Positions 1-6,124 are shown, numbered from the stretch's first letter. The stretch: 11,863 nucleotides of DNA from Ruminococcaceae bacterium UBA7217 (GCA_002490425.1 DKTZ01000059.1:1-11863), one strand, 5' to 3'. A program made the numbers and translations. Notes: generated by a model not told the origin, from the letters alone.

Positions 1-7
1 AGGTATT

Positions 8-997
8 ATGAATATTTCTTGTAATGACCCGAGATTACCTTATCTTGTTAAAGATTTTTTGGTATATATGGATGTTATTAAAAATAAATCTGCATTGACA
101 ATCAGCGAATATGCATCTGATTTAACCCTTTTTTTTAAATTTTTAAAATTGTATAAAGGTCTCGTCCCCTCTTCAACTGAATTTGATGAAATCGAAATAA
201 GCGACATTGACGAAAAGTTTATTAAAGACATATCTCTTACGGACGCTTATGCGTTTCTCTCCTATTGCAAAAATGAACGTGATAACCACGAAGCTGCAAG
301 GGCGAGAAAGGTTTCAAGCATAAGAGCATTTTTTAAATACATTTCAATGCAAAAGCAAATTCTTGAAGAAAATCCTATGCAAGTTCTCGATTCTCCCAAA
401 CTAAAAAAAGCCTTGCCCAAATATTTGACTTTGGAGCAAAGCTTAAAGCTGTTAAATTCAATTGACGGTAAATATAAAGAAAGAGATTACTGTATTTTGG
501 TATTCTTCCTGAATTGCGGTTTGCGTTTATCTGAGCTTGTTGCGTTAAATTATAATGACATTCGTGATGACGGCACAATGAGAGTTACAGGTAAAGGCAA
601 TAAAGAGAGAACCGTTTACCTTAATAACGCTTGTATGGACGCATACAAAAGCTATATGGCAGTGCGGCCAAAGGACGGTATTCCGTTTTCTGACAGAAAC
701 GCATTGTTCATAAGCTGCAGGCTTAAAAGAATCAGTCCGAAAACTGTTCAGCACATTGTTTATACTGCTCTTGAAAATGCGGGACTTGAGGGGTATTCCG
801 CTCATAAATTGCGTCACACAGCCGCAACGCTGATGTATCAGCACGGTGGTGTTGATGTGCTTGTATTAAAAGATATTCTCGGGCACGAAAATTTGGGCAC
901 GACTGAAATTTACACGCATATTGTAGATGAACAATTGAAAAGGGCTTCTGAATCCAATCCGCTTGCGAATGTAAAACGTAAGACTACTGAAGACTGA
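8..997 (+). CDS. Tyrosine recombinase, XerC/XerD type
   Basis: Site-specific recombinase of the phage-integrase/Xer family, 329 aa. Xer enzymes resolve chromosome dimers at dif by cutting and rejoining DNA through a tyrosine. Residues about 10-112 look like the helical core-binding (SAM-like) N-terminal domain; residues about 135-315 are the catalytic domain. The full catalytic set is visible: Arg173 in GLRLSE, Lys196 in GKGNKER, His266 and Arg269 in HKLRHT, His293 in LGHENLG and nucleophile Tyr302 in IYTHI. It is somewhat longer than the usual ~300 aa because of an acidic stretch at about 57-75 in the N-terminal domain. The ATG has AGG just upstream, but the rest of the leader lies outside the window. 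xerD near spoIIM occurs in B. subtilis, and a SpoIIM-like gene converges here, which favours a housekeeping Xer protein over a mobile-element integrase. XerC and XerD cannot be told apart from this sequence, so no symbol is given. Confidence 0.9.
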   Translation: MNISCNDPRLPYLVKDFLVYMDVIKNKSALTISEYASDLTLFFKFLKLYKGLVPSSTEFDEIEISDIDEKFIKDISLTDAYAFLSYCKNERDNHEAARARKVSSIRAFFKYISMQKQILEENPMQVLDSPKLKKALPKYLTLEQSLKLLNSIDGKYKERDYCILVFFLNCGLRLSELVALNYNDIRDDGTMRVTGKGNKERTVYLNNACMDAYKSYMAVRPKDGIPFSDRNALFISCRLKRISPKTVQHIVYTALENAGLEGYSAHKLRHTAATLMYQHGGVDVLVLKDILGHENLGTTEIYTHIVDEQLKRASESNPLANVKRKTTED

Positions 998-1646
998 TTT
1001 TGGTGCCGAAGGATGACAACAACAGAGAGTTAAGTAATACAAAGAGCAAATCAAAAACCGCAATCAAAATAAACCTTATCAAAAACAGCTGAAGAAGACC
1101 TTCTTGGGCTGTTTTTCTTTGCATAATGCAATTTGTCATGGATTTACTCATAACATATCCTTCATTTGTCATTGCTATAAGTATTGAAGCAGTAACAGAA
1201 AAATACGGCACAAAAAATATCAGTAAAAAGAGTACTCCGTTAAGCTCATATTTATTATACATCAAAGCGCCTATGTAACCTGCTAAAAAAGTTTTTGCAA
1301 CGGGAACAAGCGAAATGAAAATGTTGCCGAATAGGTTTGTCCCTAAAATAAAGCAAGCTACAATAAAAATTATCTCTATACTGCACAGAGTTTTTAATGT
1401 ATTTACGAAGCTATCGCCCTGTAACTGTTTTATAAGATTTACAAAATATTCCTGAAATGCCGGAGACGATTTTGAATAAAACAGAGATCCGAGCAAAACT
1501 GAAAAAACAGAGGCAAAAGATACGGCAATTTTAAAAATATTAATATTTTTGTCCTGCGGTTTTACATCAACATTTCTTTTCGGCCGTGATGTAATTTTTT
1601 TTCTTCTTCTAAACCTAAATCTTTTTAAGCTTATAACCTTGTTCAT
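984..1646 (-). CDS. SpoIIM-like integral membrane protein
   Basis: A 220-aa membrane protein. After a basic cytoplasmic N-terminus (about 1-36, Arg/Lys-rich) there are about five hydrophobic segments, near residues 38-58, 87-107, 110-130, 136-158 and 186-212. Length, topology and the stretch ILGTNLFGNIFISLVP...AGYIGAL resemble SpoIIM/DUF95 proteins, where an LG..L.G..PL.P..KGF pattern recurs. In Bacillus SpoIIM works with SpoIID and SpoIIP in septal peptidoglycan thinning and engulfment. Proximity to a Xer recombinase, as in Firmicutes, supports the assignment. The similarity is by eye only and the protein is divergent, so it could be another membrane family. The ATG is preceded by AAGGTGG (about 1654-1660) at good spacing. 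It starts 21 bases after the TIGR04086-like gene, probably co-transcribed with it, and its 3' end overlaps the convergent recombinase gene by 14 bp. Confidence 0.55.
   Translation of the reverse strand: MNKVISLKRFRFRRRKKITSRPKRNVDVKPQDKNINIFKIAVSFASVFSVLLGSLFYSKSSPAFQEYFVNLIKQLQGDSFVNTLKTLCSIEIIFIVACFILGTNLFGNIFISLVPVAKTFLAGYIGALMYNKYELNGVLFLLIFFVPYFSVTASILIAMTNEGYVMSKSMTNCIMQRKTAQEGLLQLFLIRFILIAVFDLLFVLLNSLLLSSFGTKISLQ
1081..1120 (+). terminator. Intrinsic terminator of the recombinase gene, inside the opposing CDS
   Basis: The arm at 1081-1096 pairs with 1101-1116, broken only by one G.G mismatch (1091/1106) and one G-U pair, around a 4-nt loop. It is followed on the + strand by TTTTTCTTT. 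It lies 84 bases past the recombinase stop codon and within codons about 177-189 of the minus-strand SpoIIM-like gene. The outer A/T arms give a T run on either strand, so it could also act on the minus strand. Confidence 0.7.
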
Positions 1647-1667
1647 AAACTTCCACCTTTTCTTAAT

Positions 1668-2081
1668 TTATTTTCTTCTTTTTGTATTTGCCGAAACTAT
1701 TCCGCCAAGGGCAAAAAATGCAGTTGTAAGAGCATAAAGAATACCTGTTATCGCCTTTATTTGCCCATCAGAAACAAATAGAAGAATTACTGTAAGCATT
1801 AAATTGTAAACCAATGAAGAAATTAAACCCGAAAAAAGGCCTTTAAGCGTGCAAAGCTTTGAAGAAATAAAGCCGCCGATAAAAGCTGATGCAACTGAAC
1901 ACGCAAAAAAATACATTATGTAGCTGTCGGCAACGGTTTCGGATTTCAACAAAACTAAAGATATAATTGCAGTAAAAATTACAAGAATTATAATTGAAAC
2001 GGCAGAAGAAACGGTTATTCCAATAATATTTTTTGAAAGAGCCGAACTTGTTTTTACCTTTGGTTTATTATTTTTACGCAT
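1668..2081 (-). CDS. TIGR04086 (YrzE-like) family membrane protein
   Basis: A 137-aa membrane protein with a short basic N-terminus (MRKNNKPKVK), four hydrophobic helices at about 17-45, 53-73, 80-103 and 110-130, and a basic C-terminal tail (NTKRRK). Size, topology, glycine-rich helix 2 (SAFIGGFISSK) and position directly downstream of yajC match the TIGR04086/YrzE membrane family of Firmicutes, whose function is not established. In B. subtilis yrzE likewise lies next to tgt and yajC. The ATG is fixed by GAGGG at 2089-2093, six bases upstream. That ribosome binding site lies inside the stem of the terminator-like hairpin following yajC, so expression may depend on read-through or hairpin opening. 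Family membership was judged by eye and by synteny. Confidence 0.7.
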   Translation of the reverse strand: MRKNNKPKVKTSSALSKNIIGITVSSAVSIIILVIFTAIISLVLLKSETVADSYIMYFFACSVASAFIGGFISSKLCTLKGLFSGLISSLVYNLMLTVILLFVSDGQIKAITGILYALTTAFFALGGIVSANTKRRK

Positions 2082-2121
2082 AAAAAATCCCTCACATTCT
2101 ACAAAAGAATATGAGGGATTT
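2082..2121 (-). terminator. Terminator-like hairpin after yajC that contains the next gene's Shine-Dalgarno
   Basis: On the minus strand, arm 2121-2106 pairs with arm 2100-2085: 16 bp, one G-U wobble, a 5-nt loop, then TTTTTT at 2087-2082. It begins 17 bases past the yajC stop. The 3' arm holds GAGGG, the ribosome binding site of the gene whose ATG directly follows the T run. The structure could therefore end yajC transcripts and also hide the start site in any read-through RNA. Confidence 0.85.
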
Positions 2122-2138
2122 GCTTTAAATATTACTAA

Positions 2139-2573
2139 TTATTCGTCATCCTTCGGTCTGTCGTCAACGCTGTCTTTGGCTTTTGATTTCTTTTCTTTCT
2201 TAGCCTGCGCCGCAGACTGTGCAGCCGCCTTTGCAGCCTCTTGCTCTGCCTTTAATTTTTCATTTGCAGTCTGATTTGTACCAATAGCGAATTTCTTGAA
2301 TTTAATCTTTGTTCTGTCAGAGCCGGTTTCAATTGTGATAGTGTCGTCTTTGATTGCAACTACTCTGCCGCAAATACCGCCGATTGTAGTAATTTCATCG
2401 CCAATTTGTGTATTATCACGAAGCTCCTGCTCTTTCTTCTGCTGTTTTTTCTGCGGTCTGATAGTAAAGAAATACATTGCACCGAAAAGCGCAGCCATCA
2501 TTATAATCATACCTGTTGTACCGCCCATACCGCCTGTTGAAGCAGCAGCGGCAAATGTTGTAAAAATATTCAT
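2139..2573 (-). CDS. yajC: Preprotein translocase subunit YajC
   Basis: YajC is a small membrane protein that associates with SecDF and the SecYEG translocon and is not essential in most bacteria studied. The 144-aa protein has the family layout: a short Ala/Gly-rich N-terminus, one membrane helix at about 20-37 ending in the hallmark FFTIRPQKKQQKK, then a small beta-rich cytoplasmic domain (about 55-98) with the conserved GDEITTIGGICGRV stretch. The C-terminal 45 residues form a low-complexity Ala/Lys/Glu tail ending in acidic residues, which makes it longer than the ~110 aa E. coli protein. The ATG has GGAGG eight to nine bases upstream. It follows tgt on the same strand, as in many bacteria, but has its own promoter in the 74-base gap and a terminator behind it, so it can be transcribed alone. 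Confidence 0.95.
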   Translation of the reverse strand: MNIFTTFAAAASTGGMGGTTGMIIMMAALFGAMYFFTIRPQKKQQKKEQELRDNTQIGDEITTIGGICGRVVAIKDDTITIETGSDRTKIKFKKFAIGTNQTANEKLKAEQEAAKAAAQSAAQAKKEKKSKAKDSVDDRPKDDE

Positions 2574-2604
2574 TATTTTCCTCCGTAAAAAAAGTTATAT
2601 TTGT

Positions 2605-2633
2605 ATTATACAAAAAAAATACAGCCTTTGCAA
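2605..2633 (-). promoter_or_regulatory. Sigma-A-type promoter of yajC
   Basis: On the minus strand a TTGCAA -35 box (2633-2628) and a perfect TATAAT -10 box (2610-2605) are separated by exactly 17 bases, with a T-rich spacer. It lies between the tgt stop and yajC and would start RNA about 25 bases before the yajC ribosome binding site. No tgt terminator is visible here, so yajC may also be read from upstream. Confidence 0.75.
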
Positions 2634-2647
2634 CAGTTTTTTTAAAT

Positions 2648-3781
2648 TTATATTCTTGTATCGAGCCTGTCTACGTATTTTTGATAAAATTCTTCAAAAT
2701 TACCCCTGTCAAGAGCATCTCTTATCTTTTCCATAAGTGAATTATAGAAATACAGATTGTGCATTACGCAAAGCCTTGCCGCAAGCATTTCCTTTGCTTT
2801 AATTAAATGATGTATATAAGCACGTGAAAAACCTTTGCACACAGGACAGTCGCACTCGGGGTCTATAGGCTGTAAATCGTTTTCATATTTTTTATTGTTC
2901 ATATTTATAATGCCGCTGTCCGTAAACAAATGACCGTGGCGTGCATTACGTGAGGGCATTACGCAGTCAAACAGATCGACTCCCCTATTTACTCCCTCAA
3001 GAATATTGCCGGGAGTGCCGACTCCCATTAAATACCGTGGCTTGTCCTTTGGCATAAACGGCTCGACAGCCGAAATTATTCTGTACATATCTTCTTTCGG
3101 CTCACCAACAGCAAGACCGCCTATTGCGTAACCGTCTAAATCTAAGCTTGCAATCTCTTTCATATGACTAATCCTAAGGTCATCGTAAGTACAGCCCTGA
3201 TTTATGCCGAATAAAAGCTGATTTTTATTAAGTGTATCGGGCAGGCTGTTCAGGCGATCCATTTCATTTTTGCATCTAACAAGCCACCTTGTAGTACGCT
3301 CACAGGAGCTTTTAGCATAATTATATTCAGCTGGATTTTCAACACACTCGTCAAAAGCCATTGCTATTGTTGAGCCGAGGTTTGACTGAATCTGCATACT
3401 TTCCTCAGGCCCCATAAAAATGTGATGCCCGTCAATATGCGACTGAAAATACACGCCCTCTTCTTTGATTTTGCGAAGTGATGCAAGCGAAAACACCTGA
3501 AATCCTCCGCTGTCTGTGAGAATCGGTCCGTTCCAGCCCGTAAGTGTATGAAGTCCGCCAAGCTCTTTAACACGGGCATCGGTAGGTCTTAAATGAAGAT
3601 GATATGTATTGCAGAGCATAACCTGTGTTTTAAGGCTTTCCTTTAAGTCAAGCGCAGAAACACCGCCCTTAATAGCGCCTTGTGTTGCAACATTCATAAA
3701 CGCAGGTGTTTGTACCGTTCCGTGTACGGTTTCAAATTCACCACGTCGGGCGTTTCCTTCTTGTTTTAATAATTTATACAT
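2648..3781 (-). CDS. tgt: tRNA-guanine transglycosylase (queuosine pathway)
   Basis: Exchanges guanine-34 of GUN-anticodon tRNAs for the queuosine precursor preQ1 in bacteria. At 377 aa it has the normal bacterial length and aligns with E. coli Tgt at a constant +8 offset: general acid/base Asp90 in LTDSGGFQVFSL, nucleophile Asp272 in LFDCVMPSRNARHG, and zinc ligands Cys310, Cys312, Cys315 and His341 (CDCPVC...H). GGLAVGE (221-227) is also present. The substrate-pocket loop reads GINQGCTY (192-199) rather than the commoner GIVQGG or GIIQGS. The ATG has AGGAG at good spacing. It starts 15 bases after the metallophosphoesterase, so it is probably co-transcribed with it and the GNAT gene. The next pathway gene, queA, is 2.3 kb upstream on the same strand, where many genomes have the two adjacent. 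Confidence 0.97.
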   Translation of the reverse strand: MYKLLKQEGNARRGEFETVHGTVQTPAFMNVATQGAIKGGVSALDLKESLKTQVMLCNTYHLHLRPTDARVKELGGLHTLTGWNGPILTDSGGFQVFSLASLRKIKEEGVYFQSHIDGHHIFMGPEESMQIQSNLGSTIAMAFDECVENPAEYNYAKSSCERTTRWLVRCKNEMDRLNSLPDTLNKNQLLFGINQGCTYDDLRISHMKEIASLDLDGYAIGGLAVGEPKEDMYRIISAVEPFMPKDKPRYLMGVGTPGNILEGVNRGVDLFDCVMPSRNARHGHLFTDSGIINMNNKKYENDLQPIDPECDCPVCKGFSRAYIHHLIKAKEMLAARLCVMHNLYFYNSLMEKIRDALDRGNFEEFYQKYVDRLDTRI

Positions 3782-3796
3782 AAATTTCTCCTATTA

Positions 3797-4657
3797 TTAT
3801 ATAATTTTAAGTTCCTTTGCCGCTTGTATCCAATATTTTTCAGGTAAGATTTTTCCGCCTTTGAAATTGTCTTTTTTTGCTTTTTCCCAAGCTAAAACTA
3901 CGCACTGATATGCAATATCGCCATGTGCTTGCAGACTTTTTATTATACATTCGGAAAAAATCGGCGCATATTCGGTTAAATCGCTTTTTCTGTAATCTTT
4001 AATTAAAGTATCTGCATCATACTCAATATCAATAAAATCTGTTTTCCAATTATTATCAAAAGATGTCAGCAAAGTAATCCAAGTGTGCCCGTATTTTTCT
4101 CCGTCCTGGGGTAATCCGAGGCTCGGGCAAAAAATAATTTGTTTGTCTTTTACGGAAACAACCTTTCTGTGGTGTGTGTGACCGCACAGCAAAATATTGC
4201 CTTTAATTTTTTTGGCATATTTAAGCTGAGCGGATGAGTTCGGCAGTATGTTTTCTGTTGTGCTTTTGGGTGAACCGTGACACGCTGTTATAATTGGCAT
4301 ATCATCAATTTTTATTTCTAAACAATTTGGCAAGCTACCGAAAAAATCTAGATCTTTCTCCGTTAAATTCTCGTATGTATATAAAAATGAACCGACGCTT
4401 GAACTGTGTACCCACCCGTCATTTAGATTTTTACGATGCTGTAATAAATAATCTTCACGGTTGCCGCGTAAAAACCAACATTTATATGCAGATTTACATT
4501 TATATAGCAGTTCCATTGTTTTTTGAGGATAAGGAAAATCCGTTAAATAATCGCCGAGGAAAATTATGCCGTCAGGGTTTATGCTCTTAACTGTTTCAAA
4601 AGCCGATTCAAAAGCGGCATAGTTTGAATGGATGTCGGAAATTACAATAATTTTCAT
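3797..4657 (-). CDS. Calcineurin-like metallophosphoesterase
   Basis: A 286-aa two-metal phosphoesterase of the calcineurin-like superfamily, nearest in feel to YfcE/MJ0936-type phosphodiesterases. The metal-binding motifs occur in order: DIH (Asp8, His10), GD (Gly35-Asp36), GNRE (65-68, the GNH[DE] position, with Arg for the usual His), HG (His127-Gly128) and GHTH (159-162, His160 and His162). The core ends near residue 200. The last ~85 residues form a probably helical tail rich in Lys and Glu that the minimal family lacks. The substrate cannot be read from the sequence; a cyclic nucleotide, nucleotide or phosphoprotein are all possible. Its ATG overlaps the stop of the upstream GNAT gene in an ATGA, so the two are translationally coupled, and it runs on to tgt with a 15-base gap. 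Confidence 0.88.
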   Translation of the reverse strand: MKIIVISDIHSNYAAFESAFETVKSINPDGIIFLGDYLTDFPYPQKTMELLYKCKSAYKCWFLRGNREDYLLQHRKNLNDGWVHSSSVGSFLYTYENLTEKDLDFFGSLPNCLEIKIDDMPIITACHGSPKSTTENILPNSSAQLKYAKKIKGNILLCGHTHHRKVVSVKDKQIIFCPSLGLPQDGEKYGHTWITLLTSFDNNWKTDFIDIEYDADTLIKDYRKSDLTEYAPIFSECIIKSLQAHGDIAYQCVVLAWEKAKKDNFKGGKILPEKYWIQAAKELKII

Positions 4658-5130
4658 AGTTTAAGCTCCATATAACCGCAGGTAAAAGGGAAAAAGTCGT
4701 ACTTTTTTGTATGTGTATGAATAAATCCAAATGAGGAATACCATTCTTTTAATTCAGTATTTTCTTCAATAATTGACAGCGTGAGCTTATCTGCTTTTTT
4801 CTCAACTGCTCTGTGTATTGCAAAATTCAATAATTCTCTGCCTACTCCATTATGCCGATATTTAGGAAGGACACAGAGATTGTTTAATTCACAGTTACCG
4901 CACGAAAACTCCAAAGAGAAGAATCCGATGATATGTTTGTTAAGCACATAAACATACATCTCACGCCCGTTTAAATACTGCTCTTTCAGCTTTTCGGGAG
5001 TAACAGAAAAAGCAACATACCTCGGTGCATTCTCTTTTGTAATATTGAATTTGAGAGCGACAGGCAGAAAACTTTCTTTTATTACATCGGAACAAATCTG
5101 CATTTCGCTTAAATCAGCTTTTCTAATCAT
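4654..5130 (-). CDS. GNAT family N-acetyltransferase
   Basis: A 158-aa single-domain GNAT acetyltransferase, which transfers an acetyl group from acetyl-CoA to an amine. The acetyl-CoA-binding motif A is clear at about 82-101 (LNNLCVLPKYRHNGVGRELL), with the R-x-x-G-x-G/A loop as Arg92, Gly95 and Gly97. The later strand-helix (about 115-136) ends in WYSSFGF, the usual Y..xGF of motif B. The substrate is unknown. The ATG follows AAGGAT (about 5139-5144). The stop codon shares ATGA with the metallophosphoesterase start, indicating one operon. No convincing promoter was found in the 90-base gap upstream, which instead holds the left inverted-repeat structure of the neighbouring module. Confidence 0.9.
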   Translation of the reverse strand: MIRKADLSEMQICSDVIKESFLPVALKFNITKENAPRYVAFSVTPEKLKEQYLNGREMYVYVLNKHIIGFFSLEFSCGNCELNNLCVLPKYRHNGVGRELLNFAIHRAVEKKADKLTLSIIEENTELKEWYSSFGFIHTHTKKYDFFPFTCGYMELKL

Positions 5131-5186
5131 TTAAAATATCCTTTTTATTCAATAAACATACAATCAACGATGTTTACGGGATATAA

Positions 5187-5217
5187 GATTGGTAAAATTT
5201 CATTACCAATCGGTAAT
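5187..5217. repeat. Left inverted-repeat structure flanking the DUF4160/DUF2442 module
   Basis: 5187-5195 (GATTGGTAA) is a perfect inverted partner of 5203-5211 (TTACCAATC) across a 7-base loop. The second arm extends into the dyad TTACCAATCGGTAA (5203-5216). The 15-mer ATTACCAATCGGTAA at 5202-5216 recurs perfectly, inverted, at 6066-6080 on the other side of the module. It begins 4 bases after the DUF2442-HTH stop codon. No U run follows on either strand, so it is a poor intrinsic terminator. Confidence 0.7.
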
Positions 5218-5220
5218 ATT

Positions 5221-5652
5221 TCAGCTGTCAGCAGCACCGTATTCCCGTTTCATTGCTTCTGCCGAAACTACCCACTGCTTACCAAATTTACATACATCAA
5301 CTCCGTTAACAAGTTTTCCGTAAGTGACTGCTTTGCGGAGCGTACTTTCATTTAAATTCCAAAGTTCGGTGGCGTCGCTGAACGCCATAAGTCCGTCAAA
5401 CGGGGTATTTACCTGAACGCCGTTTTCCCACAGCTCATCGCAGGAAAGGTCAAGTTCGTCGTTCCAAATGATACCATATCCGCCTACATCGACAGCTACG
5501 CCGAAAAATTCTTCTTCATTTTGCAAAGCGGTGAAAACAGGCAGTTGTTCAAACAACAGTTTTACATCATAAATTTTTGTAACGCCCTCGCAAAATTGAA
5601 CGCTCAATTTATAGTCAGGCATAGCCGAAACAGTTTTTATTTTGTGAAACAT
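5221..5652 (-). CDS. DUF2442 domain plus helix-turn-helix protein (candidate antitoxin/regulator)
   Basis: A 143-aa two-part protein. Residues 1 to about 85 resemble DUF2442: a strand-rich start (MPDYKLSVQFCEGVTKIYDV), then LFEQLPVFTALQN and GGYGIIWNDELDLSCDELWENG. Residues about 88-138 look like a small helix-turn-helix domain (FSDATELWNLNESTLRKAV...GKQWVVSAEAM). DUF2442 genes often lie beside DUF4160 genes, and such pairs are predicted toxin-antitoxin-like modules; that role is inference here. A DNA-binding domain on the second protein would suit an autoregulating antitoxin, and a palindromic operator candidate sits in the promoter of this pair. AGGAGG (5660-5665) overlaps the DUF4160 stop, and the gap is 12 bases, so the genes are coupled. 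It is longer than the common ~80-90 aa DUF2442 proteins because of the added HTH. Confidence 0.75.
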   Translation of the reverse strand: MFHKIKTVSAMPDYKLSVQFCEGVTKIYDVKLLFEQLPVFTALQNEEEFFGVAVDVGGYGIIWNDELDLSCDELWENGVQVNTPFDGLMAFSDATELWNLNESTLRKAVTYGKLVNGVDVCKFGKQWVVSAEAMKREYGAADS

Positions 5653-5664
5653 AGCGAGTCCTCC

Positions 5665-5919
5665 TTATTCAAGCGGTGAAATACTTCTGAAATCCTGTGT
5701 TTCCCAAATTTCTTTTAACTCGTCCTTATGCAAGGTAATCCATTCTTGTACCATTGCAAGCGCCTTGGGAGGCAAATATCCTTCCAACACTTTCCCGGTC
5801 ATAAAATCAATTGCCGCAACATCATCGTTATATATTGCGTGGATATGCGGCGGATTATGTTCTTTCTGCAAAAAGTACATTCTAATGATTATTCCATAAA
5901 ATCTCGACAAAACAGGCAT
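5665..5919 (-). CDS. DUF4160 domain protein (candidate toxin-like partner)
   Basis: An 84-aa protein that matches DUF4160 over its whole length: PVLSRFYGIIIRMYF at the start, the signature HNPPHIHAIY (21-30, with His21, His25 and His27), then an acidic strand, GxLPPKALAMVQEWI (47-61) and a C-terminal ELKEIW. The clustered histidines suggest metal or nucleic-acid contact, but no activity is established for the family as far as I know. DUF4160/DUF2442 neighbours recur in bacteria and have been predicted as toxin-antitoxin pairs; the direction assumed here (DUF4160 as effector) is inference. The ATG has GGAGG (5927-5931) seven bases upstream. It is the first gene of a two-gene unit with its own consensus promoter. 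Confidence 0.8.
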   Translation of the reverse strand: MPVLSRFYGIIIRMYFLQKEHNPPHIHAIYNDDVAAIDFMTGKVLEGYLPPKALAMVQEWITLHKDELKEIWETQDFRSISPLE

Positions 5920-5948
5920 ATCAGTACCTCCGATTTTTTCTTTATCAT

Positions 5949-5977
5949 ATTATATCACGATATCGTGATATTGTCAA
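5949..5977 (-). promoter_or_regulatory. Perfect-consensus promoter of the DUF4160/DUF2442 pair
   Basis: On the minus strand TTGACA (5977-5972) and TATAAT (5954-5949) are both exact sigma-A consensus boxes with a 17-base spacer. Transcription would start near 5942, about 10 bases before the GGAGG ribosome binding site of the DUF4160 gene. A promoter this strong would be expected to be repressed, and a palindrome fills its spacer. Confidence 0.9.
5952..5971. promoter_or_regulatory. Perfect 20-bp palindrome, candidate operator
   Basis: ATATCACGATATCGTGATAT is a perfect 20-bp dyad. It starts at the base next to the -35 box, fills the whole spacer and covers half of the -10 box. A protein bound here would block RNA polymerase. 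The HTH protein encoded by the second gene of the unit is the natural candidate; that link is inference. Confidence 0.8.
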
Positions 5978-6043
5978 TGGATTTTTAAAATTTTTTATCT
6001 GCAAAAAGTGTAATTTTTTAAGTTCAAATGCCACCAAAATTAA

Positions 6044-6080
6044 ATTACCAATTGGCAAAATAGCTTTACCGATTGGTAAT
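6044..6080 (-). repeat. Right inverted-repeat structure; possible queA terminator
   Basis: A 37-base imperfect palindrome. On the minus strand ATTACCAAT (6080-6072) pairs with ATTGGTAAT (6052-6044), and inner GGTAAAG pairs with TTTTGCC allowing G-U, giving about 16 bp with one mismatch. TTTAATTTT follows, so it could end queA transcripts 44 bases after the stop. It also holds two dyads, TTACCAATTGGCAA (6045-6058) and TTACCGATTGGTAA (6066-6079), 21 bp apart. The second contains the 15-mer shared, inverted, with 5202-5216. Confidence 0.6.
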
Positions 6081-6124
6081 TATGCACATATATAACCCAA
6101 ATTTATTCTTTTAGTTTGTACGCT

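Noticed and set aside
8..997. Recombinase as integrase of a prophage or integrative element
   Set aside because: No phage, conjugation or transposition genes and no att-like repeats nearby. The neighbours are housekeeping genes and the Xer/SpoIIM vicinity is common in Firmicutes.
2611..2648. Intrinsic terminator after tgt
   Set aside because: There are T and A runs but no stable stem. The T run is the spacer of the yajC promoter.
2296..2736. Long + strand open frame opposite yajC and the tgt end (146 codons); also 3609-3908 and 4294-4590
   Set aside because: These are antisense to clearly conserved genes, lack ribosome binding sites and family-like sequence, and owe their length to the codon use of the real genes.
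5187..6080. Flanking repeats as a CRISPR or insertion sequence
   Set aside because: There are only two flanking structures with no regular spacing, no spacers and no transposase. They are reported only as inverted repeats.
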